From NCBI GenBank assembly GCA_963783045.1, contig CAWAMD010000004.1, positions 62,001-126,000 of the forward strand: 64,000 nucleotides of DNA. The letters are read 5' to 3'. The notes beneath the pieces are model-generated. The model was not told where the DNA came from. It saw only the letters and a program-made list of their open reading frames with translations, and made no database searches. This DNA comes from CAWAMD01 sp963783045. GTDB taxonomy: Bacteria; Actinomycetota; Nitriliruptoria; Nitriliruptorales; Nitriliruptoraceae. Below are positions 21,015-29,070 of the stretch, piece after piece (position 1 is the first letter of the stretch; each line of letters starts with the position of its first letter). The position numbers and the translations under genes are program-made.

Positions 21015-22598
21015 CTAGTTCAACGTGATCGCGCGACCCTCGTAGGCCCCGATGGCGTCGGCGATCCCGTCGAGCACATCCCGCGGCAGCACGTCGTCGA
21101 GGCTCAGCGCCATGATGGCCTCGCCGCCGGCCGCCTTGCGGCCGACCTGGGCCGACCCGATGTTCACGCCGGCGTCGCCGAGGTGGGAGCCGATCGCGCC
21201 GATGATGCCCGGCCGGTCCTCGTAGCGGAAGAAGGCCATGTAGGACGTCGGCTCGACGTCCACGGGCGTGTTCCAGATCTCGACGAGCCGTTCGCGGTTC
21301 CCGGGCTGGAACACCGTGCCGGCGACGGCGACCGTCTCGCCGGCCGCGCTCGTCCCCTCGACGCGCAGGAGGGAGACGAAGTCCTCGGAGTGGGTCTCGG
21401 AGACCTCACGGATGTTCACGCCACGGTCGTCGGCGAGCAGCGGGGCGTTCACGAAGGTGACCGGCTCCGACGAGATCGGCGACAGGATGCCCCGCAGGAC
21501 GCTCAGGCCGAGCACGCGGCAGTCCGCCTCGGCGAGCGCCCCGTGGAACTCGATGGTGATCTCGTTCGTGAACCCGCCCTCGGCGAGCGCGGTGTAGAGA
21601 CGGCCGAGCTTCTCGCCGAGCGCGAGGAACGGCTTGACGACCTCGTCGATCGCGCCGCCCTGGACGTTGACGGCCGTCGGGACGAACTCGCCCGCCAGCG
21701 CGAGGTTGACCGCCTCAGCGACCTGCGTGCCGGCCTTGTCCTGGGCCTCCTCGGTGGACGCGCCGAGGTGGGGCGTCACGATGACGTTGTCGAGGCCGAA
21801 CAGCGGGGACTCGGTCTTCGGCTCGGTGTCGAACACGTCGAGGGCGGCACCGGCGATCACGCCCTGCTCGATCGCCTCGGCGAGGGCCGCCTCGTCGACG
21901 ATGCCGCCGCGGGCGACGTTGATCACCCGGGCGGTCGGCTTCATCTGGCGAAGCCGCTCCGTGTTCAGGAGACCGAGGGTCTCCTCGTTCTTCGGCAGGT
22001 GGATGGTGAGAAAGTCCGCCTCGGCGAGGACGTCCTCGACGGTGGGCAGCAGCTCGACGTTCATCCGGGCAGCACGCTCCGCCGACACGAACGGGTCGTA
22101 GGCCTTCAGCCGCATCCCGAAGGCGCTGGCGCGCTGGGCGACGAGCGTGCCGATGCGCCCGAGCCCGAGGATCCCGAGCACCTTGTCGTGCAGCTCGGTC
22201 CCCTTCCACGACGAGCGCTCCCACCGGCCGGCCTTGAGCGCCGCGTTGGCCTGCGGGATGTTGCGCGACATGGCGAGCAGCATCGCGATCGTGTGCTCGG
22301 CCGCCGAGATGATGTTGGACTGCGGGGCGTTGCAGACGACGACGCCGGCACGGGTGGCGGCGTCGATGTCGACGTTGTCGAGCCCGACGCCGGCCCGACC
22401 GATGACCTTGAGGCTTCGCCCGGCAGCGATCACGTCGGCGTCGATCGTGGTGGCCGACCGGATCACGACCGCGTCGTAGGCGCTGATGACCTCGAGCAGC
22501 TCGTCCTTCGACAGGCCGGTCTTGACGTCGACCTCGTGATCGACCGCCAGTGCGGCGACGCCCGACTCGGCAAGCTTGTCGGCAACGAGGATTCTCAC
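21015..22598 (-). CDS. serA: D-3-phosphoglycerate dehydrogenase
   Basis: SerA catalyses the first step of serine synthesis, 3-phosphoglycerate to 3-phosphohydroxypyruvate, using NAD. The 527-residue long form is typical of actinobacteria. It begins VRILVADKLAESGVAAL and has VIGRAGVGLDNVDID and the NAD-binding GILGLGRIGTLVAQRA. The catalytic segments ARGGIVDEAAL and VIVTPHLGASTEEAQDKAG follow. The intervening regulatory domain (about 320-450) is present, and a C-terminal ACT domain is likely to mediate serine feedback. The GTG at 22598 follows GAAGG; the open frame further upstream is non-homologous. Confidence 0.96.
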   Translation of the reverse strand: MRILVADKLAESGVAALAVDHEVDVKTGLSKDELLEVISAYDAVVIRSATTIDADVIAAGRSLKVIGRAGVGLDNVDIDAATRAGVVVCNAPQSNIISAAEHTIAMLLAMSRNIPQANAALKAGRWERSSWKGTELHDKVLGILGLGRIGTLVAQRASAFGMRLKAYDPFVSAERAARMNVELLPTVEDVLAEADFLTIHLPKNEETLGLLNTERLRQMKPTARVINVARGGIVDEAALAEAIEQGVIAGAALDVFDTEPKTESPLFGLDNVIVTPHLGASTEEAQDKAGTQVAEAVNLALAGEFVPTAVNVQGGAIDEVVKPFLALGEKLGRLYTALAEGGFTNEITIEFHGALAEADCRVLGLSVLRGILSPISSEPVTFVNAPLLADDRGVNIREVSETHSEDFVSLLRVEGTSAAGETVAVAGTVFQPGNRERLVEIWNTPVDVEPTSYMAFFRYEDRPGIIGAIGSHLGDAGVNIGSAQVGRKAAGGEAIMALSLDDVLPRDVLDGIADAIGAYEGRAITLN

Positions 22599-22630
22599 GG
22601 GAGGACCTTCACTGGTGGGGGTGAATGGGG

Positions 22631-22686
22631 GCGTGGAACGGGGGGCGTGGAACGGGGGGCGTGGAATGCGCGGCGTGGCGCGGCGC
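22631..22686. repeat. 14-bp tandem repeats upstream of serA
   Basis: Four units with a period of 14 bases begin at 22631, 22645, 22659 and 22673. The first two read GCGTGGAACGGGGG; the third and fourth are diverged (GCGTGGAATG, GCGTGGCGCG). They lie 33 bases upstream of the serA start, in its leader or promoter. No regulatory role is known; slippage in a GC-rich tract would also explain them. Confidence 0.6.
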
Positions 22687-22782
22687 TCATGACACGGCCG
22701 CTGGCCGGCACATCGCGCCCGATGGTACGGCGGCCCGCACGGCGCGCTGAATCCTGGCGCGCTGCGTCCGTGCGTGCGATGG

Positions 22783-23184
22783 TCAGGACGTGCGCGGGAG
22801 CTCGTTGTCGTCGTCCAGACGGTTGATGAGCGTCGGCGTGGCCCGGACGACGTACTCGAGCAGTGCCCGCTCGACGTCCTCGTCGAAGCCCTGCTCCTTG
22901 ATGGCATCCGCCATGTGGTGGGCCCAGCGCAGTGCCGCCGCATGGGTGATCGGGAAGCCGGCGTGCCGCATCCGCAGGCGCGGGTGGCCGCGCTCGCTGT
23001 TGTAGACCGGACCGCCGCCCCAGTACTGCGCGAAGAACATGGCGAGGTGGCGCTTGCCCGGCTCGAGGTCCTCGGGATACATGGGCCGCAGGACCTCGTC
23101 GGACTCGACGCGGCGGTAGAACGCCTCGATCAGCGTGTCGAAGGCCTCGCGGCCGCCGACCCGGTCGTACAGCGTCTCACCCAT
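22783..23184 (-). CDS. Group II truncated hemoglobin
   Basis: This is a small 2-on-2 globin, 133 residues, probably for oxygen or NO handling in the cytoplasm. It has YDRVGGREAFDTLIEAFYRRV at the start (helices A/B), PMYPEDLEPGKRHLAMFFAQYWGGG, and the proximal His in LRMRHAGFPI. The Trp in LRWAHHMADAI occupies the G8 position typical of group II (TrHbO). ATG at 23184 is preceded by GAGGAG. The frame is open upstream, but that part overlaps the acetyltransferase. It lies 14 bases after the acetyltransferase gene and is probably cotranscribed with it. Confidence 0.93.
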   Translation of the reverse strand: MGETLYDRVGGREAFDTLIEAFYRRVESDEVLRPMYPEDLEPGKRHLAMFFAQYWGGGPVYNSERGHPRLRMRHAGFPITHAAALRWAHHMADAIKEQGFDEDVERALLEYVVRATPTLINRLDDDNELPRTS

Positions 23185-23198
23185 GTCGCGGTGGCTCC

Positions 23199-23756
23199 TC
23201 ACTCCTCGTCCTGTGTCGGACCCGGCATACAACGCTCGTAGAACGCCACGTCCAGGTAGCGGCCGAACTTGCGGCCGGCCTCGGTCAGCGTGCCGCGGTG
23301 GACGAACCCGTAGCGCTCGTGGAACGCCACCGAGCCGGGGTTCGGCAGGGCGATCACGGCGTAGACACGGTGCACGGTCTCCGGCGTCAGCTGTGCGAAC
23401 AGTGCATCGTAGAGTGCCGTCCCGATGCCACCGCCGACCTCGTCCGGAGCGACGTAGACCGACACCTCGACCGAGCTCCGGTACGCGTGGTGCGGTCGGA
23501 ACGGTCCCGTCTCGACGAACCCGACGGTGGCCTGCTGCCGCTCGGCGACGAGCACCACGTACCCCTCGTGCTGCCGGTGCGCGAAGCGGTCCTGCCACTC
23601 GCGGGGCGTGCGGATCCCGGTGTTGAACGTGATCGTCGTCTTCAGCACGTAATGCGTGTAGATGGCGGCGATGGCAGGCAGGTCGTCGACCGTGGCGGGA
23701 CGCACGGTGACGGGCGTGGCGGCACGGCCGGGCAGGCGCGGCGACGGGTCGGTCAT
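23199..23756 (-). CDS. GNAT N-acetyltransferase, phosphinothricin-acetyltransferase-like
   Basis: The 185-residue protein has the Pat/YncA pattern: VTVRPATVDDLPAIAAIYTHYV, then TFNTGIRTPREWQDRF, a YRSSVEVSVYVAPDEVGGGIGTALYDALF segment carrying the acetyl-CoA loop (VGGGIGTAL), ALPNPGSVAFHERYGF and the C-terminal GRKFGRYLDVAFYERC. Such enzymes N-acetylate small amino compounds such as phosphinothricin, methionine sulfone or amino acids; the physiological substrate cannot be told from sequence. It lies between the dGTPase and globin genes on the same strand. Confidence 0.88.
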   Translation of the reverse strand: MTDPSPRLPGRAATPVTVRPATVDDLPAIAAIYTHYVLKTTITFNTGIRTPREWQDRFAHRQHEGYVVLVAERQQATVGFVETGPFRPHHAYRSSVEVSVYVAPDEVGGGIGTALYDALFAQLTPETVHRVYAVIALPNPGSVAFHERYGFVHRGTLTEAGRKFGRYLDVAFYERCMPGPTQDEE

Positions 23757-23771
23757 GAGCGTGTCACGCCG

Positions 23772-24791
23772 CTAGAACAGGCCGCGCGGGCGGAAGAGCC
23801 GGTCGTGCGTCCGGATGGCGTAGCTGTCGCTCATGCCGGCCACGTAGTCGACGGCCCGCTGCACGGGCGGGCTGGTCGCCAGCGCATACCCGGGCGGGAT
23901 CTCGTCGGGGTGCGCCGCGAAGTGGTCGACGAGTCGGCGGATCACCCCGACCGCCCGCTGCGACTGGGCCCGGGCCTCGTCGCGGAGGTAGACGCGGTCG
24001 AACATGAAGCGACGCAGCGTGTGCATGGCGTCGAGCGGGTCGGGGTGCATGGTGAGCTCACCGGTGGCCTCGGACTCGTCGATGACCGCGTGGATCATCG
24101 TGTCGATCCAGTCACGCCCCGGCTCGCCGAAGACCTTCAGACACACGGCCGGGAAGTCGTCGCGGCGGACCAGCCCGGCGCGCAGTGCGTCCTCGGCGTC
24201 GTGGGCCAGATACGCGATCCGGTCGGCGTAGCGGCAGCAGGCCCCCTCCGGTGTGGCCGGCGGCGGGTCGATGCGCCACGGATGGGCGCGGATGCCGTCG
24301 AGCGTCTCGCCGGTGAGGTTCAGCGGCTCGAGCCGGCTGACGACCCGCACCGACTGGAGCGAGTGCTCCCACTCCCCCTCGACGTACGGGGTGAGCGCCT
24401 CCTCACCCGCGTGCCCGAAGGGCGAGTGGCCGATGTCGTGGCCGAGGCAGACGGCCTCGACGAGCGGCTCGTTCAGGGCGAGGGCGGCAGCGATGGCCCG
24501 GCCGATCTGCGCCACCTGGAGGGTGTGGGTCAGCCGGGTGACGTAGTGGTCGCCCTCCGGGTCGATGAAGACCTGGGTCTTGTGCTTCAGGCGACGGAAC
24601 GCCTTGGAGTGCAGGATCCGGTCACGGTCGCGCTCGAAGGCGGTGCGGAAGTCGTCCTCGGGCTCGTCGCGCTCTCTCCCGGCGGAGTCCGCGGCCAGGG
24701 TCGCGGCCGGCGAGAGCCGCTCGCGCTCCTCCTGCTCGCGCACGGCGCGCGAGCGGCGGCCCATCCGGCGCACGCCCAGGGTCTCCGACAC
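23772..24791 (-). CDS. dgt: Deoxyguanosinetriphosphate triphosphohydrolase-like protein
   Basis: This HD-domain hydrolase releases tripolyphosphate from dGTP or other dNTPs, affecting nucleotide pools. The 339-residue protein has the short actinobacterial length. Metal and catalytic motifs are FRRLKHKTQVFIDPEGDH, RLTHTLQVAQIGR near residue 89, LGHDIGHSPFGHAGE near 116-130 (the HD pair), and RYADRIAYLAHDAEDALR as the later Asp. The N-terminal 45 residues are charged and low complexity. It lies 15 bases upstream of the acetyltransferase gene. Confidence 0.92.
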   Translation of the reverse strand: MSETLGVRRMGRRSRAVREQEERERLSPAATLAADSAGRERDEPEDDFRTAFERDRDRILHSKAFRRLKHKTQVFIDPEGDHYVTRLTHTLQVAQIGRAIAAALALNEPLVEAVCLGHDIGHSPFGHAGEEALTPYVEGEWEHSLQSVRVVSRLEPLNLTGETLDGIRAHPWRIDPPPATPEGACCRYADRIAYLAHDAEDALRAGLVRRDDFPAVCLKVFGEPGRDWIDTMIHAVIDESEATGELTMHPDPLDAMHTLRRFMFDRVYLRDEARAQSQRAVGVIRRLVDHFAAHPDEIPPGYALATSPPVQRAVDYVAGMSDSYAIRTHDRLFRPRGLF

Positions 24792-24934
24792 GGACTCGTC
24801 CTCCTCGCGTTCCTCGCCGCTGCTCGCGCTCCTCGCGAACGGTGCCGCGCGGGTGCTCCCGCGCTGCGTTCCGAGCGTAGCGAGTGCCTCCGACAGGCCG
24901 GTCCGAGCCGCGGCGGCGGTTGCCCTGACCGAAT

Positions 24935-24980
24935 CGAGACCCCCCGCTTTCCCCGCATGCGGGGAGAACGGGGGGTGTCG
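24935..24980. terminator. Long palindrome / terminator between MaoC and dgt
   Basis: CGAGACCCCCCG (24935-24946) pairs with CGGGGGGTGTCG (24969-24980) with one mismatch. It encloses the perfect palindrome CCCCGCATGCGGGG (24951-24964). It is about 30 bases after the MaoC stop and 144 bases before the dgt start. It is the same length (46 bases) as, and about three quarters identical by eye to, the element at 56023-56068 read on the minus strand. The bases 24792-24934 hold GCTCGCGCTCCTCGCG-like direct repeats and no gene. Confidence 0.65.
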
Positions 24981-25009
24981 ACGCGACCACGTCCCGGCCG
25001 AGCGCCGGG

Positions 25010-25525
25010 TCAGCCCTCGATCTGGGGCTCGGGGCGGCCCGGGTGCCCTTCGAAGCCCTCGGCGTCGGACTTCGGCACGAGCACCTTGCGGATGAACTCG
25101 CAGACGACCGTGCCGTCCTGCGTGTAGCCGATGGTCTTCACGCGCACGATCCCGCGGTCGGGCTTCGACCGCGACTCGCGCTTGTCGAGCACCTCGGTCT
25201 CGGAGTAGATCGTGTCCCCGTGGAAGGTCGGGTTCGCGTGCTTGAGGTACTCGATCTCGAGGTTCGCGATCGCGCGGCCCGACACGTCCGGCACGGACTG
25301 GCCGAGCACCACCGAGTAGACGTAGTTGCCGACGACCATGTTCTTGCCGTGCGGCGTCGCCGCCTGCGCATAGTTGGCGTCCGAGTGCAGCGGGTGCTGG
25401 TTCATCGTGATCGAGCAGAAGAGGATGTCCTCGGCGGCGGTCACGGTCTTGCCGGGCCAGTGCTTGTAGACGTCACCGACCTCGAACTCGTCGAAGTAGC
25501 GGCCGAACGGTCGTGCTTCGCCCAT
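25010..25525 (-). CDS. MaoC family dehydratase (mesaconyl-CoA hydratase-like)
   Basis: This is a hotdog-fold hydratase of 171 residues. It has FGRYFDEFEVGDVYKHWPGKTVTAAEDILF, then MNQHPLHSDANYA with the catalytic-type N..H.D pattern near residues 41-50. TPHGKNMVVGNYVYSVVLGQSVPD and HGDTIYSETEVLDKRESRSKPDRGIV follow. It is directly followed, one base apart, by a CitE/malyl-CoA lyase-type gene. That pairing is seen for beta-methylmalyl-CoA/mesaconyl-CoA interconversion, so that assignment is favoured. It is not proven, and another enoyl-CoA substrate is possible. Confidence 0.82.
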   Translation of the reverse strand: MGEARPFGRYFDEFEVGDVYKHWPGKTVTAAEDILFCSITMNQHPLHSDANYAQAATPHGKNMVVGNYVYSVVLGQSVPDVSGRAIANLEIEYLKHANPTFHGDTIYSETEVLDKRESRSKPDRGIVRVKTIGYTQDGTVVCEFIRKVLVPKSDAEGFEGHPGRPEPQIEG

Positions 25526-25526
25526 T

Positions 25527-26561
25527 TCAGGCCTCCTCGTCGGCGTTCTCGAGGTTCTCGCGACGCCACCCGGCGCGCTCGTGGTAGGCCACGTCCTCGG
25601 GCACCTCGCGGTAGGTGAGCCCCTCGCGCTTGCCCTTCTCGGCGTTGATCCAGGCCATCTTGCGGGAGGCCTCGTCGATCATCTCTTCGCCGAACATGAC
25701 CGCGCCCTTGGCCTCGGTGCCGGTGGCGTGCTCGTAGGCCTCGAGGATGTCGCGGGCGCGCTCGTAGTCGGTCTGGCTGACGCCGTAGATCTCGTTGGCA
25801 GCCTCGATCTGGGCCGGGTGCAGCACCCACTTGCCGTCGAAGCCGAGCACCCGGGAGTTCATCGCGACCGTGCGGAAGCCCTCGACGTCCCTGACCTTCG
25901 AGTACGGGCCGTCGATGGCCTGGATGCCCTCGTTGCGGGCGTGCACCAGCACCGTGTAGAGGACCCAGTGCCAGTGGTCGCCGGGGTAGTCGGGCTGGAT
26001 GTCACCGACGGTCAGGCTCGGCATGCCGAGCGCCGCGGCCATGTCACCCGGCCCGAAGATGAAGGCCTCGGCGCGCTCGGAGGCGGCGAGGATCTCGCGG
26101 GCGTTGACCAGCCCCTGGGCGTTCTCGATCTGGATCTCGAGCCCGATGCGGCCGACCTCCCAGCCCTTCTCCATCTCGATCTGGGTGATGAGGTTGTCGA
26201 CGAACTCGACCTGGCCGGCGTACTGCACCTTCGGGACCATGATGCAGTCCAGCTGCTGGCCGGCGCCCTCCACGACGGTGAGCACGTCACGGAACGTCCA
26301 CTGGGTCGTCACGTCGTTGACGCGCACGACCTTCGTCTTCGAGCCCCAGTCACCGTCGCGCAGCGCCGAAACCACGTTGTCGCGCGCCTCGGGCTTGGCG
26401 GACGGCGCCACGGAGTCCTCGAGGTCGAGGAAGACCTGGTCGGCGTCGAGGCCCTGGGCCTTCGTCAGCATCTTCTCCGACGAGCCGGGGACGGCCAGAC
26501 ACGAGCGGCGCGGGCGAAGCGGCCGGTCCTTCTGGCGCAGTGCGGGTGGGGTGAGTGCCAC
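25527..26561 (-). CDS. HpcH/HpaI (CitE-like) CoA-ester lyase, malyl-CoA lyase type
   Basis: This Mg-dependent C-C lyase of the CitE superfamily has 344 residues. Motifs include RRSCLAVPGSSEKMLTKA, the metal/CoA motif QVFLDLEDSVAPSAKPEAR, KVVRVND, a MVPKV segment and IGLEIQIENAQGLVNAREIL with the metal-binding Glu. IFGPGDMAAALGM and GKWVLHPAQIEAANEIYG complete the set. The GTG at 26561 has AGGAGG eight bases upstream; the longer open frame upstream is not homologous. With the MaoC gene it probably forms a two-gene operon cleaving or forming malyl-CoA or beta-methylmalyl-CoA. The 263 bases upstream hold no gene I can support. Confidence 0.85.
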   Translation of the reverse strand: MALTPPALRQKDRPLRPRRSCLAVPGSSEKMLTKAQGLDADQVFLDLEDSVAPSAKPEARDNVVSALRDGDWGSKTKVVRVNDVTTQWTFRDVLTVVEGAGQQLDCIMVPKVQYAGQVEFVDNLITQIEMEKGWEVGRIGLEIQIENAQGLVNAREILAASERAEAFIFGPGDMAAALGMPSLTVGDIQPDYPGDHWHWVLYTVLVHARNEGIQAIDGPYSKVRDVEGFRTVAMNSRVLGFDGKWVLHPAQIEAANEIYGVSQTDYERARDILEAYEHATGTEAKGAVMFGEEMIDEASRKMAWINAEKGKREGLTYREVPEDVAYHERAGWRRENLENADEEA

Positions 26562-26824
26562 GGATCTGCCTCCTGATGTGGGGTCAGCGGTCCCGTGCGC
26601 ACGCACTCGACGCGCACGCACCCGGGTGGCCGGCGCCGGACCGATCGGCCGCGATGAAGGCGATCGGCACGCAGGGCGCCGCCGGCGGTTTCCTCGGGGA
26701 CCGGGCGCGCTCATCCTCCCATCCGCGCGCAGGCCGGACGAAATCGCCTGCTTCCCCGTTCGGACAGTCCCGGCCGGCTGCCCGGGCGATCGGCCATGCG
26801 CCGGCGTGCCGTCCTGCGTGTGCC

Positions 26825-27154
26825 CTAGTCGTCGCCGATGTACGCGCCGTCGGCGGTGTAGCCGCCGCAGATCGCCGGGATCGCGATCCGGCCGTCGGGC
26901 GTCACCTCGGCGTGGTCGATCCGTGCGGCGTCCGGGTTCACGAGGTCGCCCTCGGCGTCGTAGCCACCACACTCGATCGGCACGCGCTGAGCCGCGTGCT
27001 CGGCCGGGGCGGGGGCGGTGCGCGCCGAGGCGGGACGGGCGGCGTCAGGCGCCGCGTCGGGTCCCTGGTTGACCGCGACGGTGGTCCCGGCAGCAGCAGC
27101 GGAGACCGTCGCGACGGCGAGCAGGAGGCGGAGGGGATTGGCTGGAGATGTCAT
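26825..27154 (-). CDS. Small secreted protein with two CGGY motifs, unknown function
   Basis: The 109-residue product from ATG 27154 starts MTSPANPLRLLLAVATVSAA, a plausible signal peptide ending around the Ala-rich stretch near residue 25. An Ala/Pro-rich segment follows. The C-terminal half has two similar blocks, IECGGYDAEGDLVNP and AICGGYTADGAYIGDD, each with a single Cys, so the two cysteines could form a disulfide. I do not recognise the family. An AGGAGG-like purine stretch was not found at the ideal distance upstream. Neighbours are the CitE-like lyase and a plsC gene on the same strand; neither explains its role. Confidence 0.55.
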   Translation of the reverse strand: MTSPANPLRLLLAVATVSAAAAGTTVAVNQGPDAAPDAARPASARTAPAPAEHAAQRVPIECGGYDAEGDLVNPDAARIDHAEVTPDGRIAIPAICGGYTADGAYIGDD

Positions 27155-27254
27155 GGCCCCACCATCACGCATGCAGCCGCGGACCGTGGGTCCCACTTCC
27201 CGGCGTTCCACCGCCGCCCGTCCGACGGTGGTGGAACGGCCGGGTCACCCCCGA

Positions 27255-28058
27255 CTAATCCTGGGCCTGCTGCCGTGCTCCCGCGGCCTGCTGCCACCCG
27301 TCGAGCTGCCGGCGGAGGTGCCGCTCGGCGACCTCGCGGGGCGGGGCGCCGCCGCCGAGACGCGCCGGGACCCACCATGCGCCTGCCGGGGTGCCGTCCG
27401 GATAGGCCCTGATCGCCTCGTCCAGCAGGTTCGCCATCCGCCGGCGGAGCTCGTCGGTCAGCGCCCGCGGATCGTCGCCCGCTCGCGGTACGAGCGGCTC
27501 CCCGTAGTGGATGGACACCGGGAGCCGCCACGACCAGCGCATCGGGTGGCCGGCGCTGTGGAACCGGTGCGATCCCCAGCTGATCGCCGGCACGATCGGG
27601 ACGTTGGCGGCGATCGCCATCCGGGCAGCGCCGGTCTTGAACGGCAGCAGCTCGAAGGACCGCGCGATCGTCTGCTCGGGCAGGACGAGCACCAGCTCAC
27701 CGTGCTCGAGCGCCGCGACGGCACTGGTGAGCGCCTCGGCGCCCGCCCCACGGTGCACGGGGATGTGCCCGGCGCGGCGCATGATCCGCCCGAACACCGC
27801 CGCGCGGAACAGGGACTCCTTGGCGAGGATGCGCACCGGGCGGCCGACGCGCTCGTAGGGCGCCTTGCCGGTCGTGAAGAAGTCCCAGTACGAGCTGTGG
27901 TTCGCCGCGATGATCGCGCCACCCCGCCGCGGGACGTGCTCGAAGCCGTGCACGTCGAACCGCCAGCGCTGCAGGCGCATGATGGTGAACGCCACCCAGG
28001 CAGCGAACCGGTACACGGGGCCGGCGCCCGGCACACCGGGCAGAGGTCGGCTGGACAC
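27255..28058 (-). CDS. 1-acyl-glycerol-3-phosphate acyltransferase (PlsC-like), copy 1
   Basis: This membrane-associated LPLAT-family acyltransferase has 267 residues from GTG 28058, which has AGGAGG eight bases upstream. The acyltransferase motifs are AANHSSYWDF (HxxxxD), a PVRILAKESLFR segment, LPEQTIARS in place of the usual FPEGTRS, and VPIVPAISWGSHR. A hydrophobic N-terminal stretch (RFAAWVAFTIM) could anchor it. It is paralogous to the next gene upstream at 28181-28993; both end with a WW-P-RLGG-AP pattern. The likely role is acylation of lysophosphatidate or another lysolipid. Confidence 0.87.
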   Translation of the reverse strand: MSSRPLPGVPGAGPVYRFAAWVAFTIMRLQRWRFDVHGFEHVPRRGGAIIAANHSSYWDFFTTGKAPYERVGRPVRILAKESLFRAAVFGRIMRRAGHIPVHRGAGAEALTSAVAALEHGELVLVLPEQTIARSFELLPFKTGAARMAIAANVPIVPAISWGSHRFHSAGHPMRWSWRLPVSIHYGEPLVPRAGDDPRALTDELRRRMANLLDEAIRAYPDGTPAGAWWVPARLGGGAPPREVAERHLRRQLDGWQQAAGARQQAQD

Positions 28059-28180
28059 GGACGGTTCCTCCTGATCACCCCGGGTTCGGGGCACGCACGG
28101 GACCGGTTTGCCCCGCGCGAGGGCGCCACCGAACGGTACGACCGGAGGTACGGCCCCGCCCGCGTTTCGCCGTCCGGCCC

Positions 28181-28993
28181 TCAGCCGGATGTTCCGTCAC
28201 GACGCTCGCGCTCCTCGCGCTCGCGCTCCTCCCGCCAGCGGCCGGCGCGCCGGCGGTGCTCCGCGAGCACGCTCGCGTGGTCCGGCGCCGACCCGCCGAG
28301 CCGCGACGGCAGCCACCAGTCGTCGCCGGGGGTGGCCGCCACGGGGTAGGAGCGCTGCACCCGCTCGAGGATGCGGGCCATGTGGTCCTGGAGGCGGGCG
28401 GTGGCCTCGACCGGGTCCTCGTCGGGGCCGACGTGGAACGGCTCGCCGTACTCGACGATGACCGGCAGCCGCAGGAGGAGCCGCGGCCGATGCCCCTTCG
28501 GCAGCGACCGGTGCGTCCCCCACCCGACCGCCGGGATGATCGGCGCGCCGGCCTGCTGGGCCATCCGTACCGCGCCGGTGCGGAACGGCAGCAGCTCGTA
28601 GGACGGCGAGATCGTCTGCTCGGGAGCCACCGCAACGAGGTCGCCGTTGCGCAACGACGCGACGGCGGCGTCGTAGGCCCCGTGCCGGCTCTGGCTGGAC
28701 TCCCGGTCGACCGGGACGGCCTCCGCCCAGCGCACGACCCAGCCGACCTTGCGTGACTGCCAGATCTCCCGCTTCGCGAGGAAGCGCACCGGCCGGCGCC
28801 GTCCGCGCACGATCGCCCAGGCGACCATCACGAAGTCGAAGTAGCTGTGGTGGTTGAAGGCGAGGACCGCCCCACGGTCGGTGGGGACGTGCTCGAGCCC
28901 GCGCACGTCGACCCGCCAGCGCATCGTCCGGACGAGGACGATCACGATCCGGGCGATGATCCGCCAACGGAGGGTCAGCTGCTGTCGGGGCAT
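28181..28993 (-). CDS. 1-acyl-glycerol-3-phosphate acyltransferase (PlsC-like), copy 2
   Basis: This 270-residue paralogue of the downstream acyltransferase has FNHHSYFDF (HxxxxD), PVRFLAKREIWQSRKVGWVV, VAPEQTISPSYELLPF, APIIPAVGWGTHR and WWLPSRLGGSAP. The N-terminal RIIARIVIVLVRTM is a hydrophobic anchor. The C-terminus is a highly charged Arg/Glu tail absent from copy 1. ATG 28993 lacks a clear ribosome binding site, but no other start exists in frame nearby. The frame is open far upstream on the minus strand, but that part is antisense to nothing recognisable and overlaps the aminotransferase. Confidence 0.87.
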   Translation of the reverse strand: MPRQQLTLRWRIIARIVIVLVRTMRWRVDVRGLEHVPTDRGAVLAFNHHSYFDFVMVAWAIVRGRRRPVRFLAKREIWQSRKVGWVVRWAEAVPVDRESSQSRHGAYDAAVASLRNGDLVAVAPEQTISPSYELLPFRTGAVRMAQQAGAPIIPAVGWGTHRSLPKGHRPRLLLRLPVIVEYGEPFHVGPDEDPVEATARLQDHMARILERVQRSYPVAATPGDDWWLPSRLGGSAPDHASVLAEHRRRAGRWREEREREERERRDGTSG

Positions 28994-29070
28994 ACCGGAA
29001 GGATAGAACGAGACCCCCGGCACGGCGGGACACCTCGCGCGGATGTCCCTCCGTCGGCGACCCGGCGGTG

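Noticed and set aside
26562..26824. A possible small gene upstream of the CitE-like lyase
   Set aside because: No frame with a ribosome binding site and protein-like composition was found; the gap appears non-coding.
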